64,000 nucleotides of DNA from Proteobacteria bacterium HN_bin10 (GTDB taxonomy: Bacteria; Pseudomonadota; Alphaproteobacteria; Caulobacterales; Aquidulcibacteraceae): the NCBI GenBank assembly GCA_002083515.1, contig LWDN01000012.1, positions 3,172 to 67,171 of the forward strand, read 5' to 3'. The notes below the pieces were generated by a model, which was given only the letters and a program-made list of their open reading frames with translations, did not search any database and was not told where the DNA came from. Shown here piece by piece: positions 36,606-44,119 of the stretch (its first letter is position 1; every line of letters begins with the position of its first letter). The position numbers were made by a program, and so were the translations under genes.

Positions 36606-37354
36606 GCGCTGACATAGCCATCCGCGTGCGGGACCTCGTCACCCGTTTCGGCGCGCAGACCGTTCACGACGGCCTCGATCTCGATGTGCGCCGTGGTGAA
36701 ATTCTGGGCGTCGTCGGGCCATCTGGATGCGGCAAGTCCGTGCTGTTGCGCGAAATCGTCGGTCTCGACAAGGCGACCGCCGGCGAGATCAGTTTTCCGA
36801 TTCACGAAGCTGAGAACCGTGAGCCGCGCATGGGCGTGATGTTCCAGGACGGCGCGCTCTTCTCCAACCTCACTGTGCTGGAGAATGTCGAAGCGCCATT
36901 GCGTGAGCACACGCGGCTCTCTTCGGCGTTACGCCGGGAGATTGCGGGGCTGAAACTGTCCATGGCGGGCCTGGGGCCGGATGCGCATCACAAGAAGCCG
37001 TCGCAAATCTCAGGCGGCATGCGCAAGCGCGCTTCGGTGGCGCGCGCCATCGCGCTCGACCCGGAGCTTCTGTTTCTCGACGAACCCACCGCCGGTCTCG
37101 ATCCGATCAGCGCCGAGAATTTCGATCGGATGACGGAAGAGCTGGCGCGTTCGCTTGGGCTCACGGTGTTTCTGGTCACGCATGACTTGGACACGCTGCA
37201 CGCGATCTGCGATCGCGTGGCGGTGTTGTTCAAGGGCAAGGTGGCGGCGATCGGGACGATCCCGGAGATAACAGCGAACGCCCAAGGTTGGGTGAAGGAA
37301 TACTTTTCAGGACCGCGCGGCCGCGCGGCGACACGCGGCGCAGCGGGAGGATAG
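36602..37354 (+). CDS. mlaF: MlaF-type ABC ATPase
   Basis: A 250-residue ABC ATPase. Walker A G-P-S-G-C-G-K-S is at residues 39-46, the Q-loop in M-F-Q-D-G near residue 82, the signature I-S-G-G-M-R-K-R near residue 139, Walker B L-L-F-L-D-E-P-T-A-G-L-D near residue 158, and the switch His in V-T-H-D. M-R-K-R after the signature is typical of the MCE-associated ATPases. GTG start overlapping the permease stop; three bases separate its stop from mlaD. Confidence 0.93.
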   Translation: MSADIAIRVRDLVTRFGAQTVHDGLDLDVRRGEILGVVGPSGCGKSVLLREIVGLDKATAGEISFPIHEAENREPRMGVMFQDGALFSNLTVLENVEAPLREHTRLSSALRREIAGLKLSMAGLGPDAHHKKPSQISGGMRKRASVARAIALDPELLFLDEPTAGLDPISAENFDRMTEELARSLGLTVFLVTHDLDTLHAICDRVAVLFKGKVAAIGTIPEITANAQGWVKEYFSGPRGRAATRGAAGG

Positions 37355-37357
37355 GTC

Positions 37358-38206
37358 ATGGAAACCAAAGCCAATTACGTGTTGATCGGCGCAGCGACCA
37401 TTATCGGCGCGCTGCTGATCATGCTCTTCGCCATGTGGATCACCACCGGCGATCTGCGCCGCGGCTTCAACGAGTACGATGTGGTTTTCGACGATCCGGT
37501 GCGCGGCCTCACCGAGGGCGGCGAAGTGCGCTTCAACGGCATCAAGGTGGGCGAAGTCGACACGCTACGCATCGATCCGGACAACACCAATCGGGTCATC
37601 GCCCGGATTCGCGTGTCCTCCGATGTGCCGGTGAAAACCGACACCGAAGCGCAGTTGGAGCCGATCGGCCTCACGGGTGTCACCTTGATTCAACTCTCCG
37701 CGGGCAGCGGCGATGCCGAGGTGCTGCGCGGCACGTTCGGCGGGCCGCCGCCGCGGATCCAGGGCAGAGGCAGTCAGATTGACGTGATCGTGGCGCGAGG
37801 CGAGGAAGTGGCGGCGCAGGCGAGCGAAGCGATGGCGTCGGTGCGCAATCTGCTGACGGACGAAAACATCGCCCGCGTCACGCGCATCATCGCGAATCTC
37901 GAACGGGTGTCCGATCAGTTGGCGGCGCAGGATTCGATCGTGACGCAGTCGGGCGCTGCTGCGCGCGACATCGCAGCGCTCGCGCGACAGATGCAGGGCG
38001 AGATCGCCGATTTGGATCGGGTTTTGACCGAAGTGAATGAGGCCGCGGCCGTCGCTTCCGGTGAGACGTTACCGGAGCTTGCGCTGGCCGCCGAGGAAAT
38101 CCGCCGCGCCGCCGCTTCGATCAACCGCGTCGCCAACAATCTCGAAGAAAGTCCATCCGTTCTGACGCCGCGCAGTCCGCGGCCGACCGTGGAGCTCGAC
38201 CCATGA
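37358..38206 (+). CDS. mlaD: MCE-domain substrate-binding protein MlaD
   Basis: A 282-residue protein: M-E-T-K-A-N-Y-V-L-I-G then one membrane helix (about 8-28), the MCE domain (about 38-120; V-R-G-L-T-E-G-G-E-V-R-F-N-G-I-K-V-G, then G-L-T-G-V-T-L-I-Q-L), and a long helical C-terminus that is coiled-coil-like. The MCE hexamer carries lipids across the periplasm. The C-terminal extension makes it longer than E. coli MlaD (183 residues). The stop overlaps the next start (ATGA). Confidence 0.92.
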   Translation: METKANYVLIGAATIIGALLIMLFAMWITTGDLRRGFNEYDVVFDDPVRGLTEGGEVRFNGIKVGEVDTLRIDPDNTNRVIARIRVSSDVPVKTDTEAQLEPIGLTGVTLIQLSAGSGDAEVLRGTFGGPPPRIQGRGSQIDVIVARGEEVAAQASEAMASVRNLLTDENIARVTRIIANLERVSDQLAAQDSIVTQSGAAARDIAALARQMQGEIADLDRVLTEVNEAAAVASGETLPELALAAEEIRRAAASINRVANNLEESPSVLTPRSPRPTVELDP

Positions 38207-38820
38207 TACGCGCCGCGCCTTTGCTTCTATCCGTGCTGCTGCTCGGCGGCTGCATTTCGCTGTTGCCGGAACCGCCGCCGCCGCCGCGCACCTATGTGCT
38301 CGAAGCGCGCGACGTGACCGCGCTGCAGGGCGCGCCCATCGATGCGGTCGTTGCAGTCGCGCAGCCAGTGGGCGAACGCGCCATTCTCGGCGGCGATCTC
38401 ATCTGGCGCACAGGCGACACAATTGCTTACGTCGATCAGTCGCAATGGTCGAACCGCGCCAGCGATGCGCTGCAGCAGATTCTCGTCGAAACGATTTCGC
38501 GCCAGGGCCGCTTCCGCGCCGCCACCCGCAGCGGCGAAGCGCGCGGCGATTACGAAGTTCGCTGGGATGTGCTCGATTTCGAAGTGCGTGAAGAGGACAT
38601 GAGCGCACATTTCCGCGCCGACGTGCGCTTGGTTGCGCCGGGCCGGCGCATCGTCGCCGCGCGGATTATCGAAACCAGAGCGCCGGTCTCGGCGCGGTCG
38701 TCGTCGGTGGCCGCAGAAGCGCTTGCGCGCGCCGCCCGGGAAGGCAGCGCGCGCATTGGGGAGTTTATTGCGGATGCGGCGCTGACGGCGGAAGCCGACG
38801 CCAGCGCCGAGAGTAACTGA
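38203..38820 (+). CDS. ABC-type transport auxiliary lipoprotein (PqiC-like)
   Basis: A 205-residue lipoprotein: lipobox L-G-G-C near residue 17, then a proline run (E-P-P-P-P-P-P-R-T-Y-V-L) and a compact alpha/beta domain typical of the ABC_trans_aux/PqiC family found with MCE systems. It should sit in the outer membrane and link to the MlaD path. It overlaps mlaD by four bases and ends the operon one base before the stop of the convergent coiled-coil gene. Confidence 0.88.
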   Translation: MIRAAPLLLSVLLLGGCISLLPEPPPPPRTYVLEARDVTALQGAPIDAVVAVAQPVGERAILGGDLIWRTGDTIAYVDQSQWSNRASDALQQILVETISRQGRFRAATRSGEARGDYEVRWDVLDFEVREEDMSAHFRADVRLVAPGRRIVAARIIETRAPVSARSSSVAAEALARAAREGSARIGEFIADAALTAEADASAESN

Positions 38821-38821
38821 C

Positions 38822-40690
38822 TTACGCGAGAGCCGCGTCGATCAGCAGATAGGCGCGGACCAGATCCGAGCCTTCGTCCTTATTCTCGCTCTTGGCGAGA
38901 TCGGGACGAGCGCGGAACTTGATCGCGGCGTCATGAGCACCGGCGTCACGCTTCATGTGACGAGTGATGCGGGTGACCGCGCCCGGCGCCGCGTCGATGA
39001 CCGCGCGGCGGCGCGCGCTGGCGCCTTCACGCGAGCAACGGGCGATGCGGGCGAGATCGGCGGCATCGAGCACGGCGCTCAGATCAACGCCGGCGTCGGC
39101 GACCATCTCGATGACGCCCGACTTCAGCGAGGCATCCGGATCGACCGGGGCGCCGCGGCCGAAATCGGCGAGATCGAACGCGCTCTCATTGGCGGCCACA
39201 GGGGTCTCTTCGCGCTGCGGCATGAAGTTGCCCCACGAACCGAACCCCTTGAACACGCGCTTCGGCTGCGTTTCGGCAACGTCGACGCGCGCCTGCACGC
39301 GAGGACGCGAACCGCCGCGGGCGACAGCGGCGCTCGCGGCCGCGTGCAGCGTTGCGACCTCCTCGACTTCGGCGAAGGCGACGGGCTCGGGCTGGCGTTC
39401 GACCACGCGCTCGACCGGTTTCTGCGCGATCTTCTTGGCGCTGAGCGTCGACGCGAGGGCGCCGAGACGCTGTTCGACCGACACAGCGTGGCGCTCGGTT
39501 GTGGCTTGGCTCTCGTGCGTGGCGGTGCGCGCGGTGGAGGCCATATCGTTCAAGCGCGCCATGGTGTCGTTGGCGGCTTCCTGCATGGCCTGCGCTTCGG
39601 CTCGAATCAGTTGGGCGGCGCGCTTGCACTCGTTCACCGCACTGCGCGTCGTTTCACGGACGGCGCTTGCGGTTTCGTTAGCGACAAGCACGGCTTCGGC
39701 GGTCGACTTTTTCGCCGTCTCGGTGAGGCGGGTGGCTTCGGCGAGGCCGCTGAGCATTTCCGACATCGAGCCGTTGAGCGAAGCAGCGGCGGCGTTGGCG
39801 GTATCGGCGGCGGCGTGGAATTGTGCCGCACGGTCACCGATGGCGTTGGCTGAGGCGGCGAACGAAGCCAGGTGACCCGCCAGCGCGTCTTCGGCGGCGC
39901 AGACTTCCGTCTTCACCAGCTTCGAGGCTTCGCGCATCAGCCGCACCTGGCGGCCGATCGAATTGGCGATCACATCGGTCTGATCCTTGATGTCGCCGCG
40001 CACTTCGACCAGCGCGTCGCGCTCCCGCGCAAGCGCATCGGTCATCGCTTGCGTGTTGATGCGCGAAGCGGCGACGGCTTCCCCGAAAAGCACCGCGTTG
40101 CGCTGCGCGGCGGCTTCGAGTTCGGCCAGACGATCGAGCGCCGACGAGACGGCGTCGTTCAGCTGCTCGATCTCGCTCTTAACGGTGTTGGAGAGACGTT
40201 GCGCGTGCGCTTCGCCGGCTTCGGTCGGCAGCGCCGACTCGCGGGCAAGGCGTGTGAGTTCGGCGGCGAGCTTGCGCGCCTTCAGCGCTTCGCCGGCCGC
40301 GGAGGCCGCGACCCAGAACAGAAGCGCCGGGCCGAACGCCAGAGCGATCAAGCCCGCTTGCATGGCGGGGTCCATCGCCATCACGGCTTCGACGCCGAAA
40401 TAGCTCAAGGGACCGCCGATCGCGCCCGCAATCCAGACCAGCGCCATTAGGCCGCCGGCGAAGCCCGCCCATGAGAAGCCGGTCTTGATCTTCGTCTCGT
40501 GCTTGGGTTCGACCAATGCCGGCTCGTCGCGCCGCACGGGCTCGAACTCCTCGCGGAAGTCTTCGCGTTGGAAGTCTCCGAGATCGTCGAATTCATCGGT
40601 GAATGCATGGGCGCGGTCGTCGTTCGCCATTTCAGCTTCGCCGAAATCCTCGAACGGATCGCGCTCGTCGTCGTCGTGTCCGTAATACAT
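38822..40690 (-). CDS. membrane-anchored coiled-coil protein B (paralogue of 41625-43274)
   Basis: A 622-residue protein. An acidic N-terminal tail of about 65 residues is followed by two membrane helices (about 75-95 and 108-130), then a long alanine-rich coiled coil (about 140-430), a basic, Pro-containing linker and a conserved C-terminal domain (about 535-622) ending L-V-R-A-Y-L-L-I-D-A-A. Coiled coil (A-V-R-E-T-T, K-R-A-A-x-L-I-R-x-E-A) and C-terminus (R-R-R-A-V-x-D-A-A-P) match the neighbour gene. The architecture recalls polarity proteins such as TipN but homology is not shown. ATG 40690 has GGGAG upstream; 22 upstream codons are open but not conserved-looking. Confidence 0.8.
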   Translation of the reverse strand: MYYGHDDDERDPFEDFGEAEMANDDRAHAFTDEFDDLGDFQREDFREEFEPVRRDEPALVEPKHETKIKTGFSWAGFAGGLMALVWIAGAIGGPLSYFGVEAVMAMDPAMQAGLIALAFGPALLFWVAASAAGEALKARKLAAELTRLARESALPTEAGEAHAQRLSNTVKSEIEQLNDAVSSALDRLAELEAAAQRNAVLFGEAVAASRINTQAMTDALARERDALVEVRGDIKDQTDVIANSIGRQVRLMREASKLVKTEVCAAEDALAGHLASFAASANAIGDRAAQFHAAADTANAAAASLNGSMSEMLSGLAEATRLTETAKKSTAEAVLVANETASAVRETTRSAVNECKRAAQLIRAEAQAMQEAANDTMARLNDMASTARTATHESQATTERHAVSVEQRLGALASTLSAKKIAQKPVERVVERQPEPVAFAEVEEVATLHAAASAAVARGGSRPRVQARVDVAETQPKRVFKGFGSWGNFMPQREETPVAANESAFDLADFGRGAPVDPDASLKSGVIEMVADAGVDLSAVLDAADLARIARCSREGASARRRAVIDAAPGAVTRITRHMKRDAGAHDAAIKFRARPDLAKSENKDEGSDLVRAYLLIDAALA

Positions 40691-40840
40691 AGTAAACTCC
40701 CGCGCGCCCGGGGGTTGTCGGGCGTTGAGGCGAGGCGGCTGCAACGGCCATGCCAACGAGGCGAGTGGGTTTCCCGCGCGGCGCGTGCGCCAAATCGGAG
40801 CAAACGGCGCACGAAGGCGCGCCGCACGCGAAGAATAAGG

Positions 40841-41596
40841 TTAAGTAGCGCGCTGCTGCGAGAAATCGGCGCGAATAAGCCGATAGCCGACATCGCAGCT
40901 GGTTAAGGCCAGCAGCGCCGCATTGCGTCGATGCCAGGCGCCGTTTTCCAGATCGGCGGCCAAGCGCTCCAGGGCGCGCGCGGAAGTGGCGATCCGTGCG
41001 AATGTCGAAATCGATCTGCGCACCTCTGGATCGAGATATTGCTCGGGCCGGCGCCAGTAGGCGCCGTGAAATCCGTCAATGCAGTCGTGCGGGATCGGCA
41101 GCACATCGATCTCGCCGGTTCCGAAATGTTGAACGATCTCGGCTGGCGAGGGGCAGGTGCGGCGATCGAGTTCTCGCGCTTCTGGCAGATAGTCTCGGGT
41201 TAACCAGAAATCGGGGAAATCAGGCTCGAAGCTGAGGATGACGGCGCGATCGGCGACCCGGCGCATTTCATCCAACCCCTGCCGCCAGTTGGACCAATGA
41301 TGTATTGTCAGAATGGCCATAGCGCAGTCGAAGGACTTGTCTTCGACCGGCAGCGCTTCCGCCGTTCCTTGCACGCAGGGCGCCGAGCCCGGCGGGCGTT
41401 GCTCGATCATGGTCGCTGAAGGCTCGACGGCGAGCACCTCGCGGTCTCTCGGTTCGTAAGAACCGGATCCGGCGCCGACATTAAGGATGCGGTGTGCGTC
41501 TCCGATCGCTTCGAGGATCGCCGCGGCGATACGCGGATCAGGCTGCCTGCGCGTGGCGTAGCCTGCGCCGATTTGATCGTAGACGGGCTCTGACAA
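40841..41596 (-). CDS. class I SAM-dependent methyltransferase
   Basis: About 251 residues. The SAM-binding motif I is L-N-V-G-A-G-S-G-S-Y near residue 38, and motif II has L-A-V-E-P-S. The F-D-C-A-M-A-I-L-T-I-H-H-W segment fits the methyltransferase-11 group. The substrate is unknown. The start is TTG: one TTG at 41596 has GAGGG six bases upstream; a TTG at 41602 directly abuts it. The gene lies between the two paralogous coiled-coil genes on the same strand, 28 bases after the stop of the first, so it may belong to the same operon. Confidence 0.82.
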   Translation of the reverse strand: MSEPVYDQIGAGYATRRQPDPRIAAAILEAIGDAHRILNVGAGSGSYEPRDREVLAVEPSATMIEQRPPGSAPCVQGTAEALPVEDKSFDCAMAILTIHHWSNWRQGLDEMRRVADRAVILSFEPDFPDFWLTRDYLPEARELDRRTCPSPAEIVQHFGTGEIDVLPIPHDCIDGFHGAYWRRPEQYLDPEVRRSISTFARIATSARALERLAADLENGAWHRRNAALLALTSCDVGYRLIRADFSQQRAT

Positions 41597-41624
41597 GATC
41601 AACCCTCGCAGCCGGAGATACGGC

Positions 41625-43274
41625 TTACCCTGCTGCGGCGTCGATCAATAGAAAGGCGCGCGTGAGTTCGGTGTTCATCTGCGCCCGGCCGCGGCCCATC
41701 TGCTCAGCAATGCGCGAACCTTCCGTGCGCAGAAACTGCATCGCTTCCTGATTGGCGTGGGCGTCGCGCGCCAAATGATCGGCCATGCGGCGCGCTGCGT
41801 CTGGAGCGGCGTCGCGCACGGCGCGGCGGCGCGATTGCGTGCCCGAACGCGCGCGCTGAGCGATGCGCTCAAGGGCGGAAGGGGAGAAAACATCGTCGAG
41901 GCGCAGGCCCGCGGCCTCGATGGTTTCGACGATCGGCGGCGCCGCCGTGCGCGGTTCGGCGATCTGGCGGCGCAAATGCGCCACCGGATCGACAGCGGGC
42001 TCGCGTCGCTGCGCCGCTGCCGTGCGCGGTTGGGATTCTGGATTGTCGACGTTCGACAGGAGATCCCGCCAAGTCCACTCCCCGGGCGTTGCATGCTCGG
42101 TGGCAGGCCCGCGTGCGCGTTCCGGCGGCGGGGCGTCGCCGAACATAGGCGGCGGGGGATCGTTTCGGCCGCGCGCAGGCGGCAGCTCCAGGGGATCAGC
42201 CGCTTCATCGCGCCAGGAACGGTCATAGCCCGGCGGCGGCGCGTCGTCGCCAACGGCGTTGCGGGCGCCGCGTGCGGCGTGACGCGCCGCGTCCGCCGCA
42301 TCGCGCAGGCGCTCGAGGGCGATCGCCGCTTCGCGTTCGACGTTGACGGCCTCGCCGCGGATGAGGTCGGCGGCGCGCTTGGCGTCGTCGATGGCGCGGT
42401 GGGTGGTCTCGCGCACGGCGCCGGCGGTCGAATTGGCGGCATGCGTCGCCGCTTCCGCCGATTGCCGCGCCGCGTCCGTTAGGCTGGTCGCCTTGGCCAA
42501 GACATCGAGCGCGTTTGAAAGCGCGTGTTCCAGGCGAAGCGCGGAATCGGCGCTTGCCTGCGCGGCGCTGGAAAGACCGTTGGTGCGGTCGCTGATCAGA
42601 GCGGCGGCGGCGCCGAACGAGGTAAGGCGATGGTCGAGCGCCTGATCGGCGGCGCGTACTTCCGCTTCCGCCTGCCGGGCGGCTTCGGATATCGAACTGG
42701 TGTGCTTGCTGATCGAGTCGCCGATGGTCTGCGCCTGGTTGGTAAGGTCGCGCGAAATACGCAGCAGCTCTTCGCGCTCGCGCTCCATGCCGACGATCAT
42801 CTGATTGGCGCCGGCTTTGGCCTGATCGGCCATGTCTTCGACCGCCTTCGACTGCCGCGCGATCTGACCTTCGACGTCCTGCAGCCGTTTCAGCGTTTGC
42901 AGCAACGCCTGGTCGAGTTGGTTGATTTCGCCGCGCACCGTTTCGGCGAGCTGACGGGCGGCGTTCTCAGCGCTGCGCTCCGGGTTCAGCAGGCGATCCG
43001 CGGCGTCAGCCAAACGGCGTGCTTCGGCGCGGGCGCGGGCGCTGTCGCGCGCGGCGAGCCCGGAGAATACCGACATCATCGCCGGCAGCACCGTGACGGC
43101 GCCGACGGCGCCAATTTCCGGAATGGTTAATGCCGTGATCTGCGACGGCCCGATCAGCACCATGGCGCCGGCGAGGCTGCCGACAATCCAAAGCGCGCCG
43201 ACCGCCATGCCCAGAACGCCAAGCATCGCACCCGGCTCGCGGGAACGTCCGGCCTCGGGAACTGTCGCGGTCAT
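41625..43274 (-). CDS. membrane-anchored coiled-coil protein A (paralogue of 38822-40690)
   Basis: A 549-residue protein with two N-terminal membrane helices (about 18-40 and 50-72), a long coiled coil (about 75-345), a Pro/Arg-rich linker and a C-terminal domain ending L-T-R-A-F-L-L-I-D-A-A. It aligns along its length with the downstream paralogue: E-I-x-Q-L in the first coil, A-V-R-E-T-T then K-R-A-A-D-L-I-R in the second, and R-R-R-A-V-R-D-A-A-P at the C-terminus. No named domain is recognised. Starts ATG at 43274. First gene of a probable operon with the methyltransferase and paralogue B. Confidence 0.8.
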   Translation of the reverse strand: MTATVPEAGRSREPGAMLGVLGMAVGALWIVGSLAGAMVLIGPSQITALTIPEIGAVGAVTVLPAMMSVFSGLAARDSARARAEARRLADAADRLLNPERSAENAARQLAETVRGEINQLDQALLQTLKRLQDVEGQIARQSKAVEDMADQAKAGANQMIVGMEREREELLRISRDLTNQAQTIGDSISKHTSSISEAARQAEAEVRAADQALDHRLTSFGAAAALISDRTNGLSSAAQASADSALRLEHALSNALDVLAKATSLTDAARQSAEAATHAANSTAGAVRETTHRAIDDAKRAADLIRGEAVNVEREAAIALERLRDAADAARHAARGARNAVGDDAPPPGYDRSWRDEAADPLELPPARGRNDPPPPMFGDAPPPERARGPATEHATPGEWTWRDLLSNVDNPESQPRTAAAQRREPAVDPVAHLRRQIAEPRTAAPPIVETIEAAGLRLDDVFSPSALERIAQRARSGTQSRRRAVRDAAPDAARRMADHLARDAHANQEAMQFLRTEGSRIAEQMGRGRAQMNTELTRAFLLIDAAAG

Positions 43275-43402
43275 GGAGATCCGGTCCGACGCACGCCAAG
43301 CGCGCTCAATCTACGCTAACGAGAACGAAAGAAGTGCGGCCATTCAAGGGCGAACGCTCGCGAGCACAAGCTGATGTCCAGTGGGCTCGCTCAGCTGTTG
43401 TG

Positions 43403-43537
43403 TCAGCGGCTGTTAGACTGGCAAGTCTCGCCAGCGCAGTTGGACTGTTCAACCTCGCGCTGCTCAAGCGACACCCCGACCCAGGCCAGAGCCAGAGCGA
43501 TCAACGCGTCGCGCAACATCACCAGAAACGCCAACAT
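43403..43537 (-). CDS. 44-residue microprotein with membrane segment and Cys pair
   Basis: An ATG at 43537, preceded by GAGGTAGAGGG, opens a 45-codon ORF. The peptide has a hydrophobic first half (M-L-A-F-L-V-M-L-R-D-A-L-I-A-L-A-L-A-W-V-G-V) and a polar tail with C-A-G-E-T-C. That suggests a single-span or exported peptide with a disulfide or metal site. No longer ORF in the region is convincing. It is supported by hydrophobic patterning and ribosome-binding purines only. Confidence 0.45.
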   Translation of the reverse strand: MLAFLVMLRDALIALALAWVGVSLEQREVEQSNCAGETCQSNSR

Positions 43538-43709
43538 CGCCCTCTACCTCAATGCAAGCCTGGCCACATGTGCGTCCGCACGTGTCGCGCCGCAACCTCT
43601 ATGCCGATTTCAACACTGGAAAAAGTGAAATCAATGCTACTTGGCTCGCCGCGGACTTGACCGGGTATTGGCTGGAGCCTAGGTCCAGCATGTGACGTTA
43701 CAACATAAC
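43538..43709. other. intergenic region, no gene seen
   Basis: The 172 bases between the divergent microprotein and the MerC-like gene contain a TTGACC at 43657-43662 that could be a -35 for the rightward gene, but no good -10 follows at 17 bases (TAGGTC). No hairpin or repeat of note. Confidence 0.5.
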
Positions 43710-44048
43710 ATGCCGAGGCGCGCGCACCTCGCCCATGCGGCGGTCATGGGGCTGCATGCGCTTTGCTGTGGGTTGCCCGCGCTGCTGGTGATCGTCGCTG
43801 CCAGCGCCGCCTCCAGCGTCACCTTGATGTCTGATTTTGTTGCAGAATTTCACGATTTCATGCATCGGCACGAGATCTGGATCCTGGTCGTTTCGGCGGC
43901 CCTGGTCGGGATCGGCGGTTGGCTTGAGGCCAATGCCAGGCGCCGCGCCGGCGGCGGGTTCCCCTGGCTGTTCGCCTTCTCGGTGCTCTGCTTCGCTATA
44001 AACCTCGCCATTATCGCCGGTCATCGCACCCTCTTGGGCTCGATTTAG
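43710..44048 (+). CDS. small MerC-like membrane protein
   Basis: About 112 residues from ATG 43710; a GTG at 43692 would add six. There are three hydrophobic segments, the first with H-A-L-C-C-G-L-P-A-L, the Cys-Cys arrangement seen in the first helix of mercury transport proteins such as MerT and MerC. A H-D-F-M-H-R-H-E motif lies between helices 1 and 2. A metal-binding or transport role is plausible but there is no mer operon here, and the family is not certain. Confidence 0.55.
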   Translation: MPRRAHLAHAAVMGLHALCCGLPALLVIVAASAASSVTLMSDFVAEFHDFMHRHEIWILVVSAALVGIGGWLEANARRRAGGGFPWLFAFSVLCFAINLAIIAGHRTLLGSI

Positions 44049-44119
44049 CCTAAAATTCACCGCGCGCTGGCAGCGTCCGTCCGGGTCTTAGTCACGGCCC
44101 CGGAGCCGCCAAACTCGCC

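Noticed and set aside
43651..43692. MerR-type operator before the MerC-like gene
   Set aside because: TTGACC is present, but the sequence around it has no dyad symmetry with the 19-20 bp spacing expected.
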